Source: Rhodocyclales bacterium (GTDB taxonomy: Bacteria > Pseudomonadota > Gammaproteobacteria > Burkholderiales > Rhodocyclaceae). From it: DNA of 64,000 nt. Where the stretch lies: positions 1 to 64,000 of the forward strand of contig JAPLQY010000032.1 of assembly GCA_026399475.1 (NCBI GenBank), written 5' to 3'. A program made the translations under genes and the position numbers. The notes beneath the pieces were generated by a model that ran no database searches, was not told the DNA's origin, and saw nothing but the letters and a program-made list of their open reading frames with translations. Positions 20,340 through 30,898 of this stretch are shown piece by piece (the stretch's first letter is position 1; the number at the start of each line of letters is the position of its first letter).

Positions 20340-21587
20340 ATGGAGCATTCCTACGACATAGCCGATGCGCGGGTCCGCGCGATCGGCGGCACGTCTGCTG
20401 AGCACCTCGTCGCGTTCGTAACCTGGCTGGGAAGCCAACAATACTCGTCGGGCTACGCCTGTATTGTGGCGAGACACGCATTGGCCTTTGGCCGATGGTG
20501 CGAAGGGCGTCGTATTGACGTTGAAGCACTGACTGACGACGACATCACACGATTTCAGCGCAGTCGCGCCCGGCGTCGCTCACGACGCCCTGAGACGCGC
20601 CGCCAGGAGCGACAAGCATTGACCCTGCTGCTTCTCTTTCTGCGTGAGCAAGGGCTCTGCGCTGCTGCTGCGTCATGCACGACAGATGTCGACCGCGTCA
20701 CCGCCGACTTCGCGCAACACCTACAACGCAATCAAGGGCTGGCGGCGGCCACCGTTGACACCTACACGAGGGTGGCCCGACAGTTCCTGGTCTGGCGCTT
20801 TGGGCAAGCAGAGATCTGCCTGCATGACCTTCGTCCGAGCGACCCTATCGCGTTCATTCGACAGGAGTCGAGGCGCATGGCACCCCCAGCCGTGAAGGTT
20901 GTTGCCAATGCGCTGAGGTCCTTCCTGCGCTTCTGCGAGTTTCGTGGCGAGGTCCCCGCCGGACTCGGCGGCAGCGTACCGTCCGTCGCCACCTGGACGA
21001 CCACGCCGCCGATTCCGAAGGCGATCGCTGCCGAGCACGCACAGCGCGCCATCGACAGCTGCAACCGATTGACTGCGGTCGGACTCCGTGATCGTGCTGT
21101 ACTGCTGCTTCTGGCACGCCTCGGGCTGCGCGCCTGCGAGATCATCAGACTGACTCTGGACGACATCGACTGGGACCAAGCGCAACTGCGCATTCACGGC
21201 AAGGGGGGCCGGCAGGGCCTGCTGCCACTGCCCGCCGATGTTGGCACTGCCATTGCCGCATATCTGCAGCACGGTCGACCGACCTGTGGGGACCGGCACC
21301 TCTTCCTTCGCTCCATGGCGCCGATCCGCGGTCTGCTGGCCGGATCCGACGGCGTGGGTTCAATCGTCCGCTACGCACTTAAGCGGGCCAAGGCCGACGC
21401 ACCGCATCGTGGCTCGCATCAGTTCCGACATGCCTTGGCCGCTCACATGCTGCGGCAAGGCGCGTCGCTGCCCGAGATCGGCCAGGTGCTGCGCCACCGC
21501 AGCCCGCAGACCACCAGCATCTACGCCAAGGTGGATCTGGACGCGCTGCGGACCGTGGTCATGGCCTGGCCCGGGAGTGCGCGATGA
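20340..21587 (+). CDS. ritA: RIT tyrosine recombinase A
   Basis: A 415-residue site-specific recombinase, first of the trio. An N-terminal SAM-like core-binding domain (about 110-210) precedes the catalytic domain: first Arg in GLRACEIIRLTLDDID, HxxR in HQFRHALAAHML, and His then the Tyr nucleophile in LRHRSPQTTSIYAKVD. I start at ATG 20340, preceded by AAGGAG, not at the upstream in-frame ATG. The stop overlaps the ritB start (ATGA). All three RIT proteins are thought to act together in transposition of the element; the individual roles are not resolved. Confidence 0.88.
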   Translation: MEHSYDIADARVRAIGGTSAEHLVAFVTWLGSQQYSSGYACIVARHALAFGRWCEGRRIDVEALTDDDITRFQRSRARRRSRRPETRRQERQALTLLLLFLREQGLCAAAASCTTDVDRVTADFAQHLQRNQGLAAATVDTYTRVARQFLVWRFGQAEICLHDLRPSDPIAFIRQESRRMAPPAVKVVANALRSFLRFCEFRGEVPAGLGGSVPSVATWTTTPPIPKAIAAEHAQRAIDSCNRLTAVGLRDRAVLLLLARLGLRACEIIRLTLDDIDWDQAQLRIHGKGGRQGLLPLPADVGTAIAAYLQHGRPTCGDRHLFLRSMAPIRGLLAGSDGVGSIVRYALKRAKADAPHRGSHQFRHALAAHMLRQGASLPEIGQVLRHRSPQTTSIYAKVDLDALRTVVMAWPGSAR

Positions 21588-22522
21588 ACACCTTGCGCGA
21601 AGCCCTGCAGGAATACGTCGAACTGCGCCGGGGGCTGGGCTACAAAATGCACGACGAAGGGCTGTTGTTGCCGCGGTTCGTCAGCTTCATGGAAGAGCAC
21701 TGCGCCGAACACATCAGCGTCCGACTGGCGGTTGAGTGGGCTCAAGGTGCACCAGTACAACCCGCCGAGTGGGCCCGACGGCTTTGCTTCGTGCGCGGCT
21801 TCGCCCGCCATCGCAGCGCCACCGACAGTCGCACGGAGATACCTCCGATCGGCCTATTGCCACACCGATCCACGCGCGCCAGACCGCACATGTACACCGA
21901 GGACGAGATCAGGCGCCTGTTGGATGCGGCGTTGGAACTTCCTGTGGCTTGGCCGTCGACGCCGCTGCGCCCGTGGGTGTTCCACGGCCTGATCGGCCTA
22001 CTCAGTGTGACGGGCATGCGCCTGTCCGAAGCGCTGAATCTCAAGCTTGCCGACGTCGACCTAACGCAGGCGGTGCTGACGATTCGTGGCGCCAAGTTCG
22101 GCCAGTGGCGGTTGGTGCCGATCCATCCGTCTACCAGCGCGATCCTGGCCGATTACATCGAACGACGCACGAAGTTCTTCTGCCACCCGGTTTCCACCTA
22201 TCTGTTCGTCTCGCGTCGTGGCACTCGCCTCGACGGTGGTCATGTTCATCGTACCTTCTACACGCTGTCACGGGCCACAGGCTTGCGTGCGGTGGGTTCG
22301 AGCAAGGGGCCGCGGCTGCACGACTTCAGGCATCGCTTCGCCGTTCAGACGTTGATACGCTGGTACCAGACGAGCAAGGAACCTGGGCGCGAGATGCCGT
22401 TGCTGTCGACCTACCTCGGGCATGTCTGCATATCCGGCACCTACTGGTACCTGAGCGCCAACCCCGAGTTGATGGCCCAAGCGATGGCCCGGCTGGAGCG
22501 GCGCTGGGGAGAGTCGTCATGA
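21584..22522 (+). CDS. ritB: RIT tyrosine recombinase B
   Basis: A 312-residue tyrosine recombinase, middle gene of the trio, overlapping both neighbours by 4 bases (ATGA at each junction), which implies translational coupling and a fixed ratio. Catalytic residues: Arg in GMRLSEALNLKLADVD, HxxR in HDFRHRFAVQTLI, then His and the Tyr region in LGHVCISGTYWYLS. It begins MNTLREALQEYVELRRGLGYK, the typical start of this subfamily. Confidence 0.88.
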   Translation: MNTLREALQEYVELRRGLGYKMHDEGLLLPRFVSFMEEHCAEHISVRLAVEWAQGAPVQPAEWARRLCFVRGFARHRSATDSRTEIPPIGLLPHRSTRARPHMYTEDEIRRLLDAALELPVAWPSTPLRPWVFHGLIGLLSVTGMRLSEALNLKLADVDLTQAVLTIRGAKFGQWRLVPIHPSTSAILADYIERRTKFFCHPVSTYLFVSRRGTRLDGGHVHRTFYTLSRATGLRAVGSSKGPRLHDFRHRFAVQTLIRWYQTSKEPGREMPLLSTYLGHVCISGTYWYLSANPELMAQAMARLERRWGESS

Positions 22523-23517
22523 GTGGCCAACCCAACTTCGGTGCTCTCCTGGAGCGGTTCTTCACCCAGCGCCTGATGCAGCAGCGCCGGGCCAGTGCGC
22601 ACACGATTGCCTCGTACCGCGACACCTTCAAGATGCTGCTGCAATTCGTGCAGGGGCGTCTGAGCAAAGCGCCTTCGGACCTGGCGCTGGACGACATTGA
22701 TGCGCCGCTGGTGATGGCTTTCCTTGACGAGATGGAACGGGCACGCGGCATCACTGCCCGCACGCGCAACCTGCGCTTGACGGCTGTGCACTCATTCTTC
22801 CGCTTTGCGGCCTTCGAGGCGCCGACGCACTCGGCGCAGATCCAGCGCGTTCTGGCCATTCCGGCCAAGCGGTTCACGCGTACGCTAGTGCCATTCCTCA
22901 GCCGACAGGAAGTCGACGCGCTGCTGGCTGCGCCGGATCAGCGAAGCTGGTCGGGTCGCCGTGATCACGCATTGCTGCTACTGGCTGTGCAGACCGGGTT
23001 GAGGCTGTCGGAGCTGACAAGCCTGCAGCATGAGGATCTGCACGTCGGCGTTGGTGCCCACGTTCGGGTCATCGGCAAGGGACGCAAAGAGCGGTGCACG
23101 CCACTGACCAAGAATACGCGCGCAGTGCTGGCCGCGTGGGCACGAGAGCCGCTGCTGACCCAGGGCCAACCGTTGTTCCCCAACGCACGCGGTGGCAATC
23201 TAAGTTCCCACGGCGTGCACTACCTGCTCAACAAGCACGTCAGAACGGCCGCTGTGAAGTGCTCGTCACTGAACAGCAAACGTGTGAGCCCGCACGTGTT
23301 GAGGCACACGACGGCTATGGACTTGCTGCAAGAGGGCGTTGAGCAAGCGAACATCGCGATGTGGCTCGGGCATGAGTCGATCGAGACGACGCAGATCTAT
23401 CTGGATGCCGACTTGGCGATGAAGCAGGCCGTTCTCGACAAGACGACGCCACCAGAGGGCAAACCCGGCCGGTATCGGCCCGATGATCCGCTACTCGCGT
23501 TCCTCAAGTGCTTGTAG
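22519..23517 (+). CDS. ritC: RIT tyrosine recombinase C
   Basis: A 332-residue tyrosine recombinase, last of the trio. N-terminal core-binding domain (about 10-105), then catalytic motifs GLRLSELTSLQHEDL (Arg), GKGRKERCTPL (beta-hairpin Lys), HVLRHTTAMDLLQEG (HxxR), WLGHESIETTQIYLDAD (His and Tyr nucleophile). The true start is ATG 22519, overlapping the ritB stop; the same frame is open far upstream inside ritB, but that stretch is shadow. The gene ends 64 bases before the right inverted repeat. Confidence 0.88.
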   Translation: MSGQPNFGALLERFFTQRLMQQRRASAHTIASYRDTFKMLLQFVQGRLSKAPSDLALDDIDAPLVMAFLDEMERARGITARTRNLRLTAVHSFFRFAAFEAPTHSAQIQRVLAIPAKRFTRTLVPFLSRQEVDALLAAPDQRSWSGRRDHALLLLAVQTGLRLSELTSLQHEDLHVGVGAHVRVIGKGRKERCTPLTKNTRAVLAAWAREPLLTQGQPLFPNARGGNLSSHGVHYLLNKHVRTAAVKCSSLNSKRVSPHVLRHTTAMDLLQEGVEQANIAMWLGHESIETTQIYLDADLAMKQAVLDKTTPPEGKPGRYRPDDPLLAFLKCL

Positions 23518-23580
23518 CGCAGCCACCTATGTCCCGCGAAGTGCATGTGCATGCCCGGCCATCGGCGTTTGCATGGGCTG

Positions 23581-23615
23581 CGGGACATAGTCCGACTCGG
23601 GACATAGTCGAGCTT
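23581..23615 (-). repeat. Right terminal inverted repeat of the RIT element
   Basis: Inverse of the left repeat (32 of 35). Its last 7 bases, CGAGCTT, also serve as the target repeat and as part of the integrase reading frame. Just inside, CTATGTCCCGC at 23527-23537 pairs with GCGGGACATAG at 23580-23590 to form a larger hairpin, so the right end carries three copies of the core motif. Confidence 0.82.
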
Positions 23616-24152
23616 GCTATGACCAAGCAAGAGTTGAACAGCCCGCAGGTTTTTCGTGCGTCTGTAGATCAGTGTTGCCTTGGTCCGCCGCATTGTGTGC
23701 GTGCCGTAGACCGTCGGATCGAGTCCGATGGCGGCAACCCACTGATGCACGATACGGGCGTACTGCCGCGTCGAAACATGAGCAGACTTGGTGAGGCGAC
23801 TCGGAAACAGGCATTGCTCCGGTTTCAATTTCGCCTTCTCGATCCACGCTGTGACGGCGGCCCGCGTCGGCTCCGTCAGCTCGAACTGCACTGGCCGTTG
23901 CGTTTTTCGCTGTACGACCATCGCACGTGCCAAAACCTTGCTGCCGTGTGTGATGTCCCGAACATGCAGATTAACCAGGTCGCAACCCCGCAGCTTGCTG
24001 TCTATCGCGAGGTTGAACATCGCAAGGTCTCGAACCTGATGTTCGTTCTGAAGTTGAATTCGGATTGCCCAGATGTCCTTCGGCTTCAGCGGTGGTTTCT
24101 GACCTACCAGCTTGCCTTTGTTCCAGGGTTCCCAGTGACGAGTAGATTCCAT
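23609..24152 (-). pseudogene. N-terminal part of tyrosine integrase, disrupted by the RIT element
   Basis: From MESTRHWEPWNKGKLVG at 24152, about 181 residues are intact, ending at LLLGHSKL. The catalytic domain is recognisable: Arg in DSKLRGCDLVNLHVRDI, HTMRRTKATLIYRR (HxxR), and LLLGHSKL before the break. Downstream the frame runs on into RIT DNA (DYVPSRTMSRSP) and is meaningless. The missing Tyr-bearing end is at 20114-20191. This type of about 205-residue integrase is common in proteobacterial mobile DNA; its own element cannot be delimited here. Confidence 0.85.
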
Positions 24153-24327
24153 GACAGACTCCTTCGTTGTTGATCGGAGTCTGATTGTTCTACTTCTAAG
24201 CGACGGGCGGTTATCGGATTGGATGCTGGGTGCGTACAATCGGCAATCAGCAGCCTATCAACCGGCCGAACCGAATGGCCATTCTCATTGGGTTTGCCGA
24301 CATCAGACGCTTGTGATCGGCCTCACT

Positions 24328-24363
24328 TTGCTTGCCCATCGAGACACGGGGATGGGCAAGCAA
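24328..24363 (-). terminator. Inverted repeat after pckG
   Basis: Perfect 13-bp arms TTGCTTGCCCATC / GATGGGCAAGCAA (24328-24340, 24351-24363), starting 5 bases after the pckG stop. There is no U-run, so a hairpin that protects the 3' end or terminates weakly is as likely as a classic terminator. Confidence 0.6.
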
Positions 24364-24367
24364 GTTC

Positions 24368-26212
<1,845 letters not shown>

Positions 26213-26922
26213 GGCTGGGCTAACTCCTTGGGGATTGATAGTGCGACGAGAAAATAGTGTTTAGGTGAAATCGATTGGACCCGGCATCCAACGATCGCAG
26301 GCCAGAATCCCACGTCGAAATGCGCCGCAATCGTGTTGGTCGCGAGACCTGAATCATCACTGACAGCTGGCACCCGCTCACAGTCCAGATCATTGAAGTG
26401 CCAATTGTTAGGCATCGCAGACTTCTAGCACTATGGCCATGCCGGTATCCCCAGCCGCACAACCTGTAAATAGGCCATAGCCACCCGAGTTCCTCGATCA
26501 GTTCGATGATGGCGCGCGTGCCCATCGGTGCCTGCGGATGTCCGATGGCTGCTGGCTATTATTTGCCTGTCGTCGAGCATCACGATGAATCCTTGCCCAA
26601 AGACCCAACATGGAGACACAAAAAGTAGCGGCAAGTAAGCCGACAATCCACAAATGGGTCAGCATTTTGCGAAACACTATTTGCATGCGAATGTTCTTCT
26701 CATACCCTTCTGAACCTGGGGTTTCATTTGGAGGAAACCCTTGAATACTTCACTTTGACCCGCCGATAGCCCCGGATAGACTTCGGACAGAGTATTGACA
26801 TCCACTCGCCGCCCCAGCTATTGCTGCTTCAGCGCGTGATGAGTGTAAAAAGAGCGAGCAGCGCCCGCTGTAAAGAAGTTTTTGCCGTGGCTCTACCTTC
26901 AGGGAAGGTCTCTCCTCCCTCC
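26213..26922. other. 710-base intergenic stretch between pckG and the Pal-like gene
   Basis: Contains the pckG promoter region and no certain gene. Base composition is clearly more AT-rich than the catabolic operons. One short frame with a membrane segment (26498-26686) is listed separately; the others lack ribosome sites and family resemblance. Confidence 0.4.
26498..26686 (-). CDS. Possible small single-span membrane protein
   Basis: Sixty-two codons starting MQIVFRKML, with one clear hydrophobic segment (LWIVGLLAATFCVSMLGLW) and a basic tail. A weak GAGAAG precedes the ATG. I recognise no family; it may be fortuitous. The membrane helix and the gene desert around it are the only support. 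Confidence 0.25.
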   Translation of the reverse strand: MQIVFRKMLTHLWIVGLLAATFCVSMLGLWARIHRDARRQANNSQQPSDIRRHRWARAPSSN

Positions 26923-27450
26923 CTATTTCAATTTGTAGGTGAAATCCACTCGCCGGTTTTCGGCCCAACACTTTTCTTCATGGCAATGCGCGCGCGGCTT
27001 TTCCTTGCCGATACTGATCGCTTCGATCTTGTCAGCCGGAACGCCCAGTGTGTTCAATGACCTCGCTACGGCCTCAGCGCGCTTTTGCCCGAGGGCCAGG
27101 TTGTACTCCCTGCTGCCCCGCTCATCGGCATTGCCTTCCACGACAACCGTTCCCCGCCCAATCTTGTTGAGCACCCCCGCGTGCGCTTGAATCGACGGCT
27201 GGTACTTCGCCTGTATGGTGAAGTCGTCGTACGCGAAATAGATGCTTTGGCCTTCGACACCTTTAACAAGACGACCAAGTTTCTGAGACTCGGTTTCCTG
27301 AGCCGTGCTGGCGGTAACTGCTTGAACTGCCGCGGCGGGACGAATTGGTGCCGGCTCGTTTTTGTCCACAGTAGATTCCTGCTGGGGCGTGTTGGAACAT
27401 CCCGCAAGTACGGCTAACGCTAAAGCAAGCAGGGACAATTTGCCGTTCAT
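26923..27450 (-). CDS. Pal-like OmpA-family lipoprotein
   Basis: A 175-residue outer-membrane lipoprotein. Signal peptide MNGKLSLLALALAVLAGC with lipobox LAGC; C-terminal OmpA domain (about 65-175) with IYFAYDDFTI, VVEGNADERGSREYNLALGQKRAEAV and AENRRVDFTYKLK, the peptidoglycan-binding pattern of Pal. In Tol-Pal systems pal sits next to tolB and ybgF; here it is the last gene after a SulP/Nudix/spermidine-synthase-like run, so it is probably an additional paralogue and not the cell-division Pal. I start at ATG 27450; upstream residues in frame lack a signal. Confidence 0.85.
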   Translation of the reverse strand: MNGKLSLLALALAVLAGCSNTPQQESTVDKNEPAPIRPAAAVQAVTASTAQETESQKLGRLVKGVEGQSIYFAYDDFTIQAKYQPSIQAHAGVLNKIGRGTVVVEGNADERGSREYNLALGQKRAEAVARSLNTLGVPADKIEAISIGKEKPRAHCHEEKCWAENRRVDFTYKLK

Positions 27451-27484
27451 TTTGTTACCTTTCGGAGAAAGAAATGGAAATCGA

Positions 27485-28414
27485 TCATCGGGTGAACTTT
27501 GCCAATTTGTAGTTGCCCTCGTGGCGCGAGGCACGCTCCAACAACTGCACTAGCGAGGGGAAATCGAGCTGATACTGAGCTCGCAATTCCTTGGCGCGAG
27601 ACCGCAGGTCGCGCCAATTGGGTTCGAATCGAGAATTCTTGAAGCCAAAAAGAATGTGGTTGCCGTCGGCGCTGACCGGTATCACCCGTGTCTGTTGATC
27701 AAAAACGGTCTGCGCGTCGGCGATTAGAGCCGTGTAGTGCGTCTTGTCACCTGCCAGATTCATCACGAAAACGCCATTGGGCGCAAGCCGATTCCAAGCC
27801 GCGTGCAGGAAGGATCGATTCGCAATCGACTTGGCCAGACCCTTGGCATCGAACGCGTCGACCAGCAGAACATCAACAGGATCCCCCGGTTCAGCAACGT
27901 ATTCAGCACCATCACCGCAAATGACGCTGAAACGATCATCGTCATTTGGAATCATGAAATGCTCCCGCAGGGCAATCACGTGCGGATCGATTTCCACCAC
28001 CGATATTTGTGTTTTTTGCAGATGCCGATAGCAATACTTGGCCAGTGATCCGCCACCGAGTCCAAGCAGAATGATGTGCGCCGGGCGTGGCTGAAATAGC
28101 AGGAACCCCATCATTTTTATTGTGTAGCGCAGATCAAGAGCATCCGGTTCGCCAATACGCATCACGCTTTGAACGTAAGCGGGACTGAAGTGTAGATAAC
28201 GCAACTGCCCATCTTCAAAAATATAGGGCTTGAGGTAGGTACCATCCAGCATGCTTTCAACAATTGGAAGGGGCGAGACGTCGCTGGGTTCCATCATGCG
28301 GAGCAATCCATGGTCGGCATTGAATGGATTGGTCACGGTGAACAAATCAACGGTGGGGCTCGCCGTACGCTCGGGAGGTGGCGCTCCCATGGTGGGGAAT
28401 AGAGTTCGTTTCAT
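27485..28414 (-). CDS. Spermidine-synthase-like methyltransferase-fold protein
   Basis: A 309-residue soluble protein of the polyamine synthase fold. Visible: LRYLHFSPAYVQSVM, the nucleotide-binding core HIILLGLGGGSLAKYC with the acidic residue in ISVVEIDPHVIAL, GDGAEYV, and LLVDAFDAKG. True SpeE proteins carry a catalytic Asp pair and decarboxylated SAM site; this group usually lacks proof of polyamine activity. The start overlaps the Nudix stop by 4 bases (ATGA) and the Pal-like gene follows after 34 bases, so the genes are cotranscribed. Reaction unknown. Confidence 0.78.
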   Translation of the reverse strand: MKRTLFPTMGAPPPERTASPTVDLFTVTNPFNADHGLLRMMEPSDVSPLPIVESMLDGTYLKPYIFEDGQLRYLHFSPAYVQSVMRIGEPDALDLRYTIKMMGFLLFQPRPAHIILLGLGGGSLAKYCYRHLQKTQISVVEIDPHVIALREHFMIPNDDDRFSVICGDGAEYVAEPGDPVDVLLVDAFDAKGLAKSIANRSFLHAAWNRLAPNGVFVMNLAGDKTHYTALIADAQTVFDQQTRVIPVSADGNHILFGFKNSRFEPNWRDLRSRAKELRAQYQLDFPSLVQLLERASRHEGNYKLAKFTR

Positions 28415-28944
28415 TGGGGATAGAAGTGCCTGACGAGATCGAGCGGGTAGCGAACGCCGCGCAGATGGTCTTCGATGCAGGCGAGTACAAAGGGACTGCG
28501 GTGACGGATTGCTTGGGTCATCGCTTGCCCATGGGTCAGCCATGTCACGCGAACGATATTCTGGTCGCGAGGCAAGCCGTCTCCCATGTCTTCAATGGGC
28601 CCGGTAAACGCCAGTCGCAGAAAGCGGGTCGCTTGCTTCTGCGAATACCAGTCGTAGATGCCGACAAGGTATTGAGGCACAAAACGGACGCCGGACTCCT
28701 CCAGGGTTTCACGGATGGCGCCTTCAGTGACGGTTTCGTCGACCTCCAGTCGTCCTGCCGGTTGATTCAGGCAAAGCACCCCGTCTACTTTCTCCTCGAT
28801 CAGCAAAAAACGCCCTCCTGATTCAAGGACGCTTGCAACGATAATTTGGGTCGGTAGAGCCGTTTCCAGTAGAGGTGCCGGTTCCTCGGCAATTCCGAAG
28901 TAGCGGCGAGTAGCTCTCAAAAGGCTATGGACGTTTAGTTTCAT
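28411..28944 (-). CDS. Nudix hydrolase
   Basis: A 177-residue protein with a complete Nudix box, GRLEVDETVTEGAI followed by RETLEESGV, which fits GX5EX7REUXEEXGU except for a Thr at one hydrophobic position. Surrounding residues (LCLNQPAGRLE, DWYSQKQATRFLRLAF, TWLTHGQAM) resemble NudJ-type phosphatases that act on thiamine or nucleoside pyrophosphates. It starts 7 bases after the SulP stop and overlaps the next gene. Substrate unproven. An upstream ATG (28995) would overlap the SulP gene; I prefer 28944. Confidence 0.85.
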   Translation of the reverse strand: MKLNVHSLLRATRRYFGIAEEPAPLLETALPTQIIVASVLESGGRFLLIEEKVDGVLCLNQPAGRLEVDETVTEGAIRETLEESGVRFVPQYLVGIYDWYSQKQATRFLRLAFTGPIEDMGDGLPRDQNIVRVTWLTHGQAMTQAIRHRSPFVLACIEDHLRGVRYPLDLVRHFYPQ

Positions 28945-28951
28945 GATCCGA

Positions 28952-30595
28952 TCAAGTATCAGCGCGCGGCGCTGGGGCCGCGACCAGAAAGTCATTTAGT
29001 GCAGGAAAAATGTTGGCCGCGCCAAACGCATCAATGACCCCGGCCCGGGCCAGCTTCTTCCTTACATTGCCGCGCATTTCGACGATCACCAGGCGAGTAG
29101 CGTGATTTTCGCAATCCTCGACCAGATCACTGAGGGCCTGGATACCCGTAGCATCAACAAAGGGCACGCGGCCCAGCCGCAGCACAATGGTGTCGGCATG
29201 GCTTTGAATCGATTCCAGAGTTCGCTCGAGTTTTTCTGCAGCGCCAAAGAAGAACGGGCCATCGATGCTGTAAATCAGTGTGCCATCGGAAACAGGCAAT
29301 CTTTGCTCGGCCGAAGGTGCGATTTCCTGGGGATCATGCTCCTGGACTTCAACAGACTGTGCCATGCGCCGCATAAACAGCAACGCGGCAAGGACTACAC
29401 CGACATTCACGGCGATGACGAGATCGCTAAATACTGTCAGGGTGAATGTGATGAGCAGAATGGCTACATCGGGACGCGGTGCCTTCCGCGCAAGGTGCAG
29501 GAAATGGTGCAGTTCGCTCATGTTAAAGGCCACAACAAACAGGATCGCCGCCAGCGTACATAGCGGGATGTATGCAGCTAGCGGGGCCAGCACCAGGACG
29601 ATCAGGATAAGCGTAATGGAATGCACAATTCCGGCCAACGGGCTGGTAGCGCCGTTGCGGATATTGGTTGCTGTCCGGGCAATCGCGCCAGTTGAAGCAA
29701 AGCCGCCAAACAATGGGGCAGCAATGTTGGCTATACCCTGACCAATCAGTTCCTGATTGGAATCATGACGGGTACCCGCCATGCCATCCGCCACCACGGC
29801 CGAGAGGAGCGACTCGATTGCCCCCAAAAGCGCGATAGTAAAAGCGGGTCCGATCAAGTGCACCACGTCGGAGAAATGAATTTCGGGAAACGCGAAGCTT
29901 GGTAGGGTTTGGGGTAAACCACCAAACGCGCTGCCAATGGTAGCAACGCCATCGAATTTGAATGTGGCCTGGAGCAAAGTTACGGCGACCATAGCCACCA
30001 AGGGGCCCGGAACGCGCCTGAGAATTTTTGGCGAAACGATAAGCAAGGCAAGACTAAGCGCGGCCAAGCCGGTCGTCGGCAGATGCAGCGATGGAGCCGC
30101 ATCAACTAGCTGAGCCAGCTTTTCGTGAAAATGCTCGGCACCGCCTTTTGGCTTCAATCCAAAAAAATCGGTCCACTGTCCAACCCAGATGATGACGCCA
30201 ATACCTGTGGTGAAGCCGACGATCACGGGCTCCGGAATGTACTTGATCACCGAGCCCATCCGCGTCAGACCCATCGCGACCAGGATTACGCCAGCCATCA
30301 AGGTGGCAATCTGAAGTCCGGTTATCCCGTACTTTGCGGTGATGCCTGACAGGATCACGATGAATGCCCCAGTCGGGCCGGCAATCTGCATCCGGCTGCC
30401 GCCAAATGCGGAGGTAAGAAAGCCAGCCACGATGGCCGTATAGAGCCCTTGCTCCGGCTTTGCTCCCGATGCAATGGCAAACGCCATGGCAAGAGGTAAT
30501 GCCACCACGCCCACGATGATTCCCGCGATGATGTTTTTTCCCCACTGGGAGGGTTTCAGCAATCCCGCCCGCTGTGCTTCAAACAAGGCGATCAA
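28952..30595 (-). CDS. SulP-family anion transporter with C-terminal STAS domain
   Basis: About 547 residues: a multi-span membrane domain (IIAGIIVGVVALPLAMAFAIASG, GPTGAFIVILSGI, EPVIVGFTTGIGVIIW, QELIGQGIANIAAPLFGGFASTG) and a STAS domain (about 430-540; FVDATGIQALSDLVED, LARAGVIDAFG). SulP carriers move sulfate, bicarbonate or dicarboxylates. I choose the TTG at 30595 as the start: GGAGAG lies 5 bases before it, whereas the ATG at 30652 precedes a terminator-like hairpin (30614-30638), so translation from there would cross it. First of four cotranscribed minus-strand genes. Confidence 0.85.
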   Translation of the reverse strand: MIALFEAQRAGLLKPSQWGKNIIAGIIVGVVALPLAMAFAIASGAKPEQGLYTAIVAGFLTSAFGGSRMQIAGPTGAFIVILSGITAKYGITGLQIATLMAGVILVAMGLTRMGSVIKYIPEPVIVGFTTGIGVIIWVGQWTDFFGLKPKGGAEHFHEKLAQLVDAAPSLHLPTTGLAALSLALLIVSPKILRRVPGPLVAMVAVTLLQATFKFDGVATIGSAFGGLPQTLPSFAFPEIHFSDVVHLIGPAFTIALLGAIESLLSAVVADGMAGTRHDSNQELIGQGIANIAAPLFGGFASTGAIARTATNIRNGATSPLAGIVHSITLILIVLVLAPLAAYIPLCTLAAILFVVAFNMSELHHFLHLARKAPRPDVAILLITFTLTVFSDLVIAVNVGVVLAALLFMRRMAQSVEVQEHDPQEIAPSAEQRLPVSDGTLIYSIDGPFFFGAAEKLERTLESIQSHADTIVLRLGRVPFVDATGIQALSDLVEDCENHATRLVIVEMRGNVRKKLARAGVIDAFGAANIFPALNDFLVAAPAPRADT

Positions 30596-30604
30596 GCGGC
30601 TCTC

Positions 30605-30638
30605 CAAAAAAGTGCCCTGCCCGGGAGTCGGGCAGGGC
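30605..30638 (-). terminator. Terminator-like hairpin in the SulP leader (attenuator)
   Basis: Arms GCCCTGCCCG (30614-30623) and CGGGCAGGGC (30629-30638) with a 5-base loop; on the minus strand the stem is followed by ACTTTTTT. It lies directly before the likely TTG start of the transporter gene and after its promoter, the place for transcription attenuation. Confidence 0.7.
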
Positions 30639-30689
30639 CCAAGGCAAGCCATCCCGCCAAAGGGGAATCGAGAGAGATGGCCGGCTGCG

Positions 30690-30733
30690 CCAAAGACACG
30701 ACGGGATGCAGCGATAGCGAGGTTTGTCTTTGG
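30690..30733 (-). promoter_or_regulatory. Candidate leader RNA element upstream of the SulP attenuator
   Basis: A 9-bp stem, CCAAAGACA/TGTCTTTGG (30690-30698 and 30725-30733), encloses 26 bases including CCTCGCTATCGCTGCATCCC. A TATAAT hexamer on the minus strand at 30756-30761 would place the transcript start just before the stem. A structured aptamer-like domain followed by a terminator fits a riboswitch or protein-binding leader. I could not match it to a known class. Confidence 0.45.
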
Positions 30734-30898
30734 TCACACATAATAGATTAATTTGATTATAATAGAACACACATCATTTGTACAGCTTCTCTTGGTTAGC
30801 AGACCAAACTCCGGTGCTGTTGCTGACAGTGTTTGCCTTAGCAGTGCCGCTGCCCTTCAACATCGTTACGTTCCCGTCACCCTTACCTCCCCTATCGC

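Larger units (their letters stand above)
20192..23608 (+). mobile_element. RIT element (recombinases in trio)
   Basis: Three consecutive, overlapping tyrosine-recombinase genes on the plus strand (20340-23517), bounded by 35-bp terminal inverted repeats and flanked by CGAGCTT on both sides (20185-20191 and 23609-23615), a likely 7-bp target repeat. The arrangement of three different recombinases with 4-base overlaps is the definition of RIT elements. It has no cargo genes. It interrupts an integrase gene of the opposite orientation, so the insertion point is exact. Ends are defined from the sequence; the polarity of insertion and the mechanism are not known. Confidence 0.88.

Noticed and set aside
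23527-23590. CRISPR-like short repeats (CTATGTCCCG) at the RIT right end
   Set aside because: Only a few copies in both orientations without regular spacers; they are parts of the terminal inverted repeats.
26431-26646. 71-codon minus-strand frame in the pckG-pal gap
   Set aside because: Overlaps the slightly better small membrane frame, has no ribosome site or family match.
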